DNA from: Helopsaltes ochotensis
Lineage: Eukaryota; Chordata; Aves; Passeriformes; Locustellidae
Assembly (NCBI GenBank): GCA_013400155.1
Contig: VXBM01001580.1
Location: 5,437-69,436, forward strand
Direction: 5' to 3'
DNA: 64,000 nt
The notes under the pieces were generated by a model that worked only from the letters and a program-made list of their open reading frames with translations, made no database searches and was not told the DNA's origin. Numbering within the stretch: position 1 is the first letter of the stretch; each line of letters starts with the position of its first letter. Positions 55,501-64,000 of the stretch are shown here, piece after piece. Made by a program: the position numbers and the translations under genes.

Positions 55501-56631
55501 AGTGATGTATTTCTCCTTCACGACAGCAGTGTGTTTACTCTGCTGGAGTTTTTAGTCACATTTAAATTGTGCGTAATTGAATCCTCGAAACACATGCAGA
55601 GATCTTCTCCATTTCCTGTTTTATTGTTTTCACGAAGGTTTATCATATCTCCATATATCCAACATTCAAATATCCTTCAGGAAGGGAATGTTGGAGCCTG
55701 GTTGAGAGTCTGGAGGTCTCTGCAGTGGTTTTGCACAAGTTTTCCTCTAGAAAAAGGACAAAGTCTCCTGCTTGAGAATTTGTGGCATGGAGGTCTGAGC
55801 AAGAGGAACTGTACTTTCCATTGCATCATTGATGTTTCAGCCCAGAGCTTCCCCACATCTCACAAGCTGCTTTGAGCCCTTGCAGTTCGCAGAGTGGAAA
55901 AAGAAAAAAAAAAAAGGAATTGAAGAAGCAAAAATAAATATTAAAGCACGCAAGAATTAAATATCACCTATTCAAATAGCAATTATGCCGTTGAAAACAA
56001 GATCACCACACCTGTACAAGAAAAGACAACCAAGCCTAAAACATCTGTTTGGATCCACCTGCCAAGCACCTGTTCTGCTGTTTCAATGCCATTTGATTGC
56101 TGGAGATGTAGAGGCTCTTGTGAGGTAATGAGTGATTTTACATTATGCATGATTGAAAACAGGTGTTCTAATGCTGTACAATTCTATGCATGAATAATTC
56201 AGTTTGTTTAGAGCAAGATCTTTAAAAGAAATATGGTCCTTATTTTTTTTTTTTTTATAAATATTAAGGTTATTCTCTGTAATGTATGGTGGCTGGTCTT
56301 TTCAGCAGGCTCACTGATGACCATTTTTGTATAATTTTATGGGTAGGAAATAACACCGTGAAAGGTAAAAAAAAAAATAATTATACCTAAAGCACATAAG
56401 CAATGAAAATTGAAAGCTTTCTTTAGCAAGGAGGGGGGAAAAAAAACCTGTCAGTGTTCTAAGGGAGAAAGCCAGATGACTTTTGGCAAAGCCTGCTTCT
56501 CACCACTAACAAAACAGCCCAAGAGCTTAATTATAGAGAGGGGTGAATGTGCCTCAGGGATAAGTAAGTAGCTAGTCCATCTCTTGGTCCGAATTCCAGC
56601 TGAGTCTGAATACGTTTAAGAATTTGGGTTG
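55501..56631. other. Unique noncoding DNA, nothing recognised
   Basis: A-rich patches lie near 55898-55917 and 56367-56378, and a T run lies at 56244-56257. No element is identified. Confidence 0.45.
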
Positions 56632-56660
56632 TTTTTTTTTTTTCTCTCTCTCTCTCTCTC
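56632..56660. repeat. Poly(T) into (CT)n microsatellite
   Basis: Twelve T are followed by about nine CT units, then CTTTCCCTC. The whole is pure pyrimidine. Confidence 0.9.
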
Positions 56661-56696
56661 CTTTCCCTCATGATTATGAAAAGGTTTCTTGCACAG

Positions 56697-56914
56697 TTGT
56701 ATGCTTTGTGCTGATGGAAGATGCTGCAGACTCAGGTCTTTACCCGCAGACCCGTTTCCACGCTGGGAACTGCAGGATAAATCAGCCCATGCTCCTCATC
56801 ATGGAGAATTGGGAGATGATTTTGGGATCATGTCCCAAAAATGAGGGAGATGTGGAAGTCAAGCTGAGAGGTGCAGCTAAGCTTGCAGCATCATCCCCTC
56901 TGCCTCTTCCCAAG
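56697..56914 (+). other. Exon-like interval, unconfirmed
   Basis: Upstream is a pyrimidine tract of about 40 bases (T run, CT repeat, CTTTCCCTC) followed by AG at 56682-56683 and CAG at 56694-56696. At 56911-56920 CAAGGTAAGT is a perfect consensus splice donor. The 218-base interval is open in one frame throughout, but the peptide shows no recognisable domain. This could be an exon of an unannotated coding or noncoding transcript, or a chance pairing of a microsatellite with a donor-like word. Confidence 0.22.
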
Positions 56915-56920
56915 GTAAGT

Positions 56921-57306
56921 AGAGCAGCTGGAATGGCCTCAGCCACGAGAGTTTTGAGCTGGGAGGAGATGAACTGGAGCAGCCAAAGGTTTTCCTGCCA
57001 CGAGTGTGTCTGCTCTCTCCTCGTTCCCTCAGCCAGGGATGTAATTTAGCTCAGCAGTTCTCGTTTAGCAACAAGGTTAGTGTCTGTTGTGGCATTTTTA
57101 TTATGGGAGTCTTCTGTGGTGGGCAGTGAGGAATCGCGGTGAGGGTGAAGGGAGGGGAGAAACTGAGGGTGAGCAGAGGATTTCAGACCTCCCAGATCTT
57201 CCTGTCCACTGCTCTTGATGTGACAAGGAAGTGGGAGAAGAGTAAAAGAGAAGAATGGAAGTGAAATGATTGATTTGAAAGGAGGAATGAACAAAGGTGT
57301 CCCTCA
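56921..57306. other. Unique noncoding DNA
   Basis: Nothing is recognised. Confidence 0.4.
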
Positions 57307-57432
57307 GGTGGTAGATGCCCCATCCCTGGAAACATCCAAGGCTATTTTGGACAGGGCTCTGAGCAACCCAGTCAAGTTGAAGATGTCCCTGTTCTAGCAG
57401 GCCCTTCCAACCCAAACCATTCCATGATTCCA
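57307..57432 (+). mobile_element. CR1 LINE 3' fragment, about 125 bp
   Basis: GGTAGATGCCCCATCCCTGG, AAACATCCAAGGCTATTTTGG, CAGGGCTCTGAGCAACCC, CCCTTCCAACCCAAACC and ATTCCATGATTCCA follow the CR1 3' end, with a small deletion around the usual CCATGGCAGG segment. Confidence 0.93.
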
Positions 57433-59221
57433 GGAAAGAAAAGAGGCTGAAAGCCATTATTAAAAGCTGCAGTGGTTCCCTGTGTTAACTAAAAAATGCA
57501 CCATGGTGCAAAAACACCAACTTTTTTTGGCAGCTCGTGTATAATCTAACCACTGGTTTGTATCCAACGGCTGTGGAGGCTGCTGCAGTTAACTTCAACA
57601 TATTCTGTGGGTTCAGGAAACATAAGCAGGAAATTCAAGAATCCAAAACATCCAGGTGTGACCCAGGACCCCACTGGGTAAACAGGGGCACCTCAAATTG
57701 CTCAAACTGTGGCCCCCACTGCTCAGGTCAGGGTTTAGGGCTCCTTCAGGCCCTAAAAGCAAAGATTCTGTGGCCAAACCTGGCTAAGCTGCAGACATTC
57801 AGGGGTTTAGCTGCAGTGGATCTGTAATCTTTCATTATTTTATATACAGTAAGTTACAGGGGACTGTAAATTAGAGTTTATAATACCCTATCCATTCAGC
57901 TACTGACAAAGTATCTAAGGTAATCTGACCTGCTTCACAGACCATGGGAAAAATCCTCATGTAAAGTGAAAAAGATGAATTACAGAGAGGTAGAGGAATT
58001 TGTCTCAACTCAGATATTGGGTTAATTCCCACGTCAGGCAGAAACATGTTTCACCAGGCTTTACTTGAATGAAGTTGGGGAGGTTTAATAGATGCAGCCC
58101 CAGAGGGCAAGGGATAAACTCTGCTCCCTTGGAGCCAATGACCATGCCACCAAAAACATGGGTAGGAATCAAAGGGAAGGGAGCGAGGGAAGAGATCTCT
58201 GAGAGAAGAAAAACAGCAAGGACAAAATATTATAGGGAAGAAACGATCATTTTCTGAAATGATAAGAAAGAGGAACACATCCTCGTACTCTTGAGTTCCT
58301 ACAATAAGGAAAGGGTTTTTTCTTTTCACTGGGAGTTGTTCTCCCCTTTAATAATAAGAAAATAACTGAATTCTTATCTTTATAACATAAAGATGAGGGG
58401 GAATGAAAAGGGGTGATGTTGCCCATGTTGAGGTTGAAGATGCCTGGACTCCTGAGGGTTTATCTGTACTGGTGCAGATGATGGAAACTCACAGGTCCCA
58501 CTGGGCAGCTGTGAGAAAGGCAGGACACTCCTGCTCCTTCCTGACTCCTTCCCACTAGAGTTTGCAATCATGAGAGATACTGAAGGCTTCCTTCAGCTTG
58601 GGGGAGGAATTTCCTGTGGATCTACAGCTCTTTCCCTGCCCCCCTTCCCCTTTCCCAGTAACAGCTGTTTCATAGAACACCTTATTTGATTGTTTTTAAA
58701 TTCATGTTAGGGGTATTTTCTGTAGCTCCTCTATCACTTTCTCAGCTGTTTCCATTCCCTTTCTGGGTACTGCAGTGACACACTTGTCCTTGCAGTTGAA
58801 TCCTGCAAGGGCAAAGCGTGTCTTGGTCGTGTTCTGTGGGCCAGGAAAGAAAGTTTGGCCTTCTGCCTTCATTCCTTTACTGCATGGTGTCAGAAGGAAA
58901 CAGTTTTCCAGAAACACAACCCAGAGAAGACCATCAGAGTTTCTCTTTCGCAAGGATACCTGTGTGATCCAGGGCTGTTAGGAGGTTTCCAGATGAGGCA
59001 CTGAAAGATGAATGTGGAGCTCCCTGATATCTGTGTTGGATATGGAAATATTTAGTTTCTGAAACCTTTTGGTGGACTCAGATGGAAGCTGTTCCATAAA
59101 TCAAAAGCATGTATTTACCTTTTCTATATACACCTCCTGTGATTTATTAGGTAGCTGTTTCTTGTCATTATTACGCTCCAAATTATTTGACTTTGGTTTC
59201 CTTTCAAGAATTAGCCAGGCT
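57433..59221. other. Unique noncoding DNA, nothing recognised
   Basis: No transposon or exon can be called in about 1.8 kb. Confidence 0.48.
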
Positions 59222-59575
59222 ATGATGGAATTACAGGATGGTTTGAGTTAGAGAGGGCCTTAAAGCTCATCTTGTTCCATGCCCCTGCCATGGGCAGGGA
59301 CTTCTTCCACTGTCCCAGGGTGCCCCAAACCCCATCCAGCCTGGCCTTGGACACTGCCAGGGATCCAGGGGCAGCCACAGCTTCGCTGGGCACCCTGTGC
59401 CAGGGCCTCAGCACCCTCACAGGGAAGAATTTCTTCCTAATCTCTATCTAGATCTTCCTTTCTTCAATTTAAAACCTGTTCCCCTGGTCCTGTCACTACA
59501 GGCCCTTGTAAGAAGTCACTCTCCAACCTACTGTATGTCCCCTTTGTGTATTGGAATGCTGCTGTGAATATACAG
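59222..59575 (-). mobile_element. CR1 LINE 3' fragment, about 350 bp, antisense
   Basis: GGAATTACAGGATGG, GAGGGCCTTAAAGCTCATC, CCCCTGCCATGGGCAGGG, CCCCATCCAGCCTGGCC, GATCCAGGGGCAGCCACAG, CACCCTGTGCCAGGGCC, GTCCTGTCACTACAGGCCC and ATTGGAATGCTGCTGTGAA run in order. It reaches further into CR1 than most copies here. Confidence 0.96.
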
Positions 59576-59774
59576 GAACTTTTCCATTGCTTACCAGGAG
59601 ATCTATTCCCCTGAAATCTCTGTTGCTACAGCAGAGGTGACAGAACAAGGTCCTTTCTCTAGGTACCAGTAGCCCCATTTCCTAAACCAGCAGTTCACTC
59701 CTTCTTACCCACTGTTAAAATCCTGTTGAAACTGTCAGGAGTCGTTTCCACCTCTTTAATTCCGTCCTCAAACG
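59576..59774. other. Unique spacer
   Basis: Nothing is recognised. Confidence 0.35.
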
Positions 59775-60030
59775 AAACCCTTCAGCTTCTCCGTCCGCAG
59801 CGAGGCCGCTGCGGCCTGGATCTCATCTTGTCTTCTGGTAACATCTTCCAGATTTGTTTTAAACTGATTAGGCACTGCTGAGGAGTCAGCTTCTCTCCCC
59901 CGGACAGTACAAAGCCAAGTGTTGACAGAGCTGGCCGGTGGCCACCGGCTCGGCGGTGACGCAGCCCCGCGTCCTCTGACAGCCTCCATTTCGTTTGGGG
60001 CACCCTGAAACGTCCACACACCCCGGGGAA
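59775..60030. promoter_or_regulatory. Mini CpG island with two perfect palindromes
   Basis: About 16 CpGs occur in 250 bases. At 59803-59817 AGGCCGC and GCGGCCT flank a single T. At 59935-59950 GCCGGTGGCCACCGGC is a perfect 16-bp palindrome. CAGCCTCCATTTCG on the far side contains the CCAT core of YY1 sites. The flanks return to AT-rich sequence and poly(A) at 60072-60087. This may be a small promoter or enhancer. No exon structure is evident. Confidence 0.38.
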
Positions 60031-60539
60031 ATAAAATAAAATAAGTTACACAGCCACGGGAGGCTGCAATTAAAAAAAAAAAAAAAACACAACAAGTGTA
60101 GGCTTGACCAGAGAGCTGCTTGAATTAAAGGACTTGTTCTATACACTGGAGTAGGGGATCAGAAGGTTATTTCTGCTCTTCAAGGGTGGCTGCAGTTTCT
60201 CTCCACGTTTTGGTTTTGAGGAACAGAAGATTATCCTTTTTATGGGGCTATGGAGAGAAATTATGGGGAATGAGCTGAGTGATTTTAAAATTTTCTCAGT
60301 AGGAGTGGGAAAGGAGGGAAATATTTGTCCTTCCTTAACTAAATAGCTTCCAGTGCAGTTTAGAAACAGGGACACGAATTTCTGGGTCCCATCTCAACAC
60401 AGGGATGTATTTAAGTCACTGGGATCATATATATTTCCACCATCTAGATTGTTTTCTGGATGGAAATCGTCCTGCCTTTAAGTATGAGGAGGAAATGCAG
60501 AAGGTCCCAGTAACAAATACTGTTTCTGGGTTCATTTGT
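60031..60539. other. Unique noncoding DNA
   Basis: Poly(A) lies at about 60072-60087. No other feature is recognised. Confidence 0.42.
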
Positions 60540-60900
60540 CCCTAAAGATTAATAAAGCTCATCAAGAAGCACATTGAAACGAAGCAAAGTTATCTCTAGA
60601 ATTCGAGTCTTCCCATCACAGTGTCCTAAGAGATGTCCTGCGGTTTGACACATAATTAATATGTTTATTTATCTTAACTTGCTTTTTTAACGTCCCTCGC
60701 CGTAATAGCCAGATATAAACATTTCATCCTGTTTTGTGAGGAGCCTATGGTCCATTTTATTGCAACAGTCCCTTTCCCAGCTCCCGCCAGTGACACGGAG
60801 GAGATGCCTGAGAAAGAACCCACCAGATCCCTGAAAATTTTCTCACCACTGTTGCTGGAAGCTGTTATGTTTGCAAACTTGTGGAAAATGTGCCTCCTTT
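60540..60900. promoter_or_regulatory. Candidate conserved noncoding element
   Basis: CACATAATTAATATGTTTATTTATC pairs a homeodomain core with a forkhead-like TGTTTATTTA word (about 60649-60673). Around it CpGs persist (TTCGAG, TGCGG, AACGTCC, TCGCCG, CCCGCC, CACGG). Repeat-free. Inference only. Confidence 0.32.
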
Positions 60901-61934
60901 GCCTCCTTTGAGTGTCATGGGAACACAAAGCGAGGGCTGATCCAGTAGCACTGCTCGGGGCTGCCTGGTGCTTCTCGGGGGTCTCATAATCCACCCACGA
61001 GGTTGTTTCAGAGTCCAGCTTAAAGTTGCTCTCTGTTTGCCACCATCCAAGATCCCAAACAGTTGTAAAATCAACCTGGCTTGAGTGTTGGAATCTGACA
61101 ATTTTTCAGACAGAGCTAATATTTTTTTTGTTATTTATTCGTGCTAAAGCATTAAAATATCCTCCTTACTCTCATTTTAACTTATGGGATGCCCAAGGAA
61201 TATTTTTTTAGATTTATTTGCTTTAGTTTCTGCTGTCTGTAACTCACTTTTTACAGACTTGACTGGTCAGGTAATTTCCACAGTATTGTTTTTGGCTCCT
61301 GAACTGGGTCCCATCCAAATTTGCAAAGTGCTTCTACAGAGATAATGGAGCACATTCCAGCATCCTGTGAAATGTCAGCTGAAAATCCAGTGTGAGATGT
61401 GCAGAGATAACCTGGGTAGAGTTGCCAGATGCTGTAATTTCTTGCTTGGGAGTACCAAACACCCTGAAGTTACCAAGGCAGCTCTGCCAAAAGAAGGAAG
61501 GGAAATGTAAAGGAGAAAATAAGGAGAGTGAGGAAGGAAAAGTGTCCAAACACTGAAGTTTGATGCTTAAAATGTAGGTTTACCTCTATTTCCTTATAGA
61601 CCAAGCAAATGCAGCAGTATTGTTTTATACCAAAGAATGGTAAGGTAGTTGATGTGAGTAACAAACTCCCATTGTGAAAAGTATTAAATAGTTTTCTTGA
61701 GGAAATCTATAAATCCAACATTAAGAAAAGAAAAAGAATACAAACGCAACTCTTATTTGAGTCCAATCAGCTGACAAAAGCACAATGATGAAAACAGAAT
61801 CACAAATTGAAATTGGAAATCGCAACGAGTTTTGAAAAATACTTTCATTATATAATACATTTTTGCTATGCATGGATGCTTTTTCAAAGGGCGGCTGGGA
61901 CTGGGATAAGCAGGTCTCAGAGGTGTTTGGTTCG
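60901..61934. other. Unique noncoding DNA, nothing recognised
   Basis: Ordinary sequence. T and A runs lie near 61121, 61203 and 61725. Confidence 0.45.
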
Positions 61935-62001
61935 GGCTGTGTGACCTTTTTGGAGGTTGGACTCCACAGGTCCCTTCCAACCCTAACTATTCTGGGATTC
62001 T
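61935..62001 (+). mobile_element. CR1 LINE extreme 3' end
   Basis: TTTGGAGGTTGGACTCCACA, GGTCCCTTCCAACCC and AACTATTCTGGGATTCT match the CR1 3' terminus. About 65 bases remain. Confidence 0.82.
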
Positions 62002-62063
62002 CCGTTGAGGATATTTGAGAAAGTTATTCCTGAATGTTCAGAGATCTCCCTGCTTTTCATTAT

Positions 62064-62096
62064 CTTTTTTTTTTTCTTTTTCTTCTTCTTTTTCTT
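62064..62096. repeat. Pyrimidine tract (T runs with CTT units)
   Basis: A T13 run is followed by CTTTTTCTTCTTCTTTTTCTT. Simple sequence of no evident function. Confidence 0.88.
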
Positions 62097-63599
62097 AACG
62101 AGGGCCAGAGCCGTGTGCATGATTTTCTGTGGTAGATTCACACGGGAGGTATTCTGGAACTGGCCAAGGACACAGCATTTACAAGAAGGTCCTGACAAGC
62201 ATCCAAAAGTCTTTGTGAAGCTCCCATCTTAGATGACCCCATGGAATGTGAGAGAGCTTTCCTTTAGGGGAATGGCATCTTCTGGCCAGAGTCAAATCCA
62301 CAAGTTCTGCTGTGCTTAACCCGTTGTTGAAATGCCCAGCGCAGCGAATTTAAGGGGGGAGTGGAATAAAATGTTCGTGTTTTCTCAAGAAAGGTGTCAG
62401 GAGAGCTCTCAGGTTCTTACTCTGTTTTTTTTTTTTTTGTGCTCACCTCTCTGGTAAATGGGGTTTCTGTGAAGATCAGTTGGATATTTGAGCCCCTCAT
62501 CCTGGAAAAATCAGAAGAATTTGGGTTATCTTCCTCGCTGACACAAAAATAGCTCCAGTTAATGGCATTTGGAAAGCCTATGGTTTTGAACACAGTCTTC
62601 CACATGTGAAAGGGGCAAAGTTTATAATTTTGGGTGGAAATCATGTGAAAGTTAGCTGGTTCATCAGGGCTTTGTTTTGCCTTTTTTTGGATTTGTTCAA
62701 AATCAAAAGTCAAAGTGAAACTCGGGGGATGTGAACCCGCTTGAATCCAAACCAAGAGAGCGATGTGCCAGATCTCCCATGAACCAAAAAAAAAAAACCC
62801 ACTGGGTTCTCACAGTCCTCATCCAAACAAAAATGCACAAACATAAATCAAATATCCTCTTGTGCTCCTCACAGCTTTCACGGAAACGAGGCAGAATATT
62901 AAAAAGATCTGCTCAGCTTTGCTGCAGCAGCTACCAAAATATCCTGTGATCGTTCGATAGCTGGCAGTTAATATCCTGATCTATTCTCTGCCCTGGGTAA
63001 TCCAGCCCCTTTCCAGCTAACACTCGAGGTTGGCATGCACAGCACAACCCCTCAGCATCTTCCTCGGTTGTACAATTTCACAGGGAAGGCTCTGCACAAT
63101 TCACAGTCCTTCACAGCCCTGCTCGAGGAGCCAAGGAGGGAGACGGATTTGCAATTATACCAAAACTGCAAGCAGCCTGATCAGTACAAAGGCAGGACGC
63201 TTAACCAGTCTATGGCAAGCTGGAGTGCTGAGAAAATGCTTAATGATATTTTTTTCCCCGTGGTTCACCTTGTTTGAGAACAAACCCCGGCTCCTAAATG
63301 AGAGAAGGAGAATAATAAATAATAAAAATCAATGTTTTTCAGGGCCGTCACTCATCGTGCACCCAAGCAGTTTCTGGAGGCATAAAAAGAGAAAAGTGCT
63401 GGTCATGGAAGAACAGCAAAGGTTTCCTTTGTAACTAAGACACACTTGTTTGCAATAACATGTGTGCTTTTAAATGCTGCCAAGTTGCTGAGGCTATCTC
63501 TCCTAAATGTAATCTTTAAATATGTAAGTGTTAAAAAAAACAAGGTAATGGTCAAGAAATGTTAAAGTAAAAAAAAAAAAAAAAGTTTGATCAGATGGT
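62097..63599. other. Unique noncoding DNA, nothing recognised
   Basis: No transposon or exon is identified. Short A runs lie near 62786-62798 and 63532-63540, and a poly(A) lies at 63569-63584. A 134-codon frame at 63030-63434 has no recognisable domain. Confidence 0.45.
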
Positions 63600-63920
63600 T
63601 AAAATCCAGTCAAACCAAAGACAACCTGTTTATGACCTTTCTATGCTAAAAGCTAAAAATGTCATTTTTTTTCCCCCCTACAAGATTAATTGCCATCACT
63701 TTGGGAGTAGTGAGCTGGACGTTATTATATGATGTCAATTAATGATTAAAAAAAAGGTGGTTTGCAAATGTAGCGCCACAGTCCCTGGTGCATTACATCA
63801 TTTCTGAGAGATCTTAACACGTGATAAGCAAAGAACACTTTAACCTAAAAGTCTGAGTGTTACAACCTCGTTTCTGTTGTAACACCCTGTGCACAACCTT
63901 TTGGCCAGTTGCAATAAAAC
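63600..63920. promoter_or_regulatory. Candidate conserved noncoding element, TAAT-rich
   Basis: AAGATTAATTGCCATC, TGATGTCAATTAATGATTAA and GGTTTGCAAATGTAGCGCC (an ATTTGCAAA-type octamer on the minus strand) cluster within about 120 bases, followed by ACACGTGATAAGC. The motif density resembles a developmental enhancer. Composition only. Confidence 0.33.
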
Positions 63921-64000
63921 GGAGAAGTCAAAAAGAGAAGGAAAAATAACCTCTCAGAAGGAGAAGACACCCTCCTGTCCTGCTGCCCGAGTGTTAATGC
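63921..64000. other. Window end, nothing recognised
   Basis: The last 80 bases carry no identifiable feature. Confidence 0.3.

Noticed and set aside
1..64000. CRISPR array, bacterial operon, or other prokaryotic or defence system
   Set aside because: No direct-repeat/spacer pattern, ribosome-binding sites or long close-packed coding frames. The CR1, LTR and MIR content shows this is vertebrate nuclear DNA.

Overview
This is a 64 kb piece of vertebrate nuclear DNA, most likely from a bird and possibly a songbird. At least 21 truncated CR1 retrotransposon 3' ends are scattered on both strands (11 plus, 10 minus), many still ending in the bird-typical ATTCTATGATTCT-like tail. Three solo-LTR-like segments resemble LTRs I know from passerine genomes, but that lineage call rests on memory and inference. 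There are also two old MIR-type SINE fragments, several homopolymer and dinucleotide repeats, and two assembly gaps.

I found no protein-coding gene, rRNA, tRNA, CRISPR array or other gene that I can name. The open reading frames are mostly short, start arbitrarily, and often lie inside CR1 copies or homopolymers. Their lengths are about what chance gives in 64 kb of moderately AT-rich DNA. The window is best read as a gene desert or the inside of a very long intron. Three weak exon-like signals are listed with low confidence: a minus-strand reading frame with a membrane segment beside a CpG cluster (26.07-26.53 kb), a minus-strand possible terminal exon (43.95-44.20 kb), and a plus-strand stretch between a strong splice-acceptor-like and a consensus donor-like sequence (56.70-56.91 kb).

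Layout: 0-8.5 kb is mostly unique AT-rich DNA with one CR1 piece, a candidate conserved element near 2.1-2.3 kb and a long poly(T). 8.5-15.2 kb has no recognisable transposon and holds candidate regulatory DNA near 9.1-9.4 and 12.5-12.9 kb. 15.2-26 kb mixes CR1 pieces, two MIRs, a 128-base poly(A) broken by one N, and a mini CpG island near 21.4-21.7 kb. 26-36 kb has a sharp CpG cluster, a plus-strand LTR, a gap framed by poly(T) and poly(A), and five CR1 pieces. 36-42 kb has microsatellites, a minus-strand LTR and two CR1 pieces. 42-51.2 kb is again free of recognisable transposons; it holds a second gap beside a 55-bp-period minisatellite and several TAAT-rich candidate enhancers. 51.2-62 kb is the most transposon-rich part, with an LTR, a back-to-back CR1 pair, a (TG)n(TA)n tract and a mini CpG island with perfect palindromes near 59.8-60.0 kb. 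The last 2 kb is mostly unique DNA ending in a homeodomain-site-rich candidate element.

The most interesting pattern is a set of isolated mini CpG islands (about 12.7, 21.5, 26.5 and 59.9 kb; one more at 32.2 kb), four of which carry perfect dyad symmetries. They could be small promoters or enhancers of unannotated noncoding transcripts. I see no sign of a new multi-gene system.
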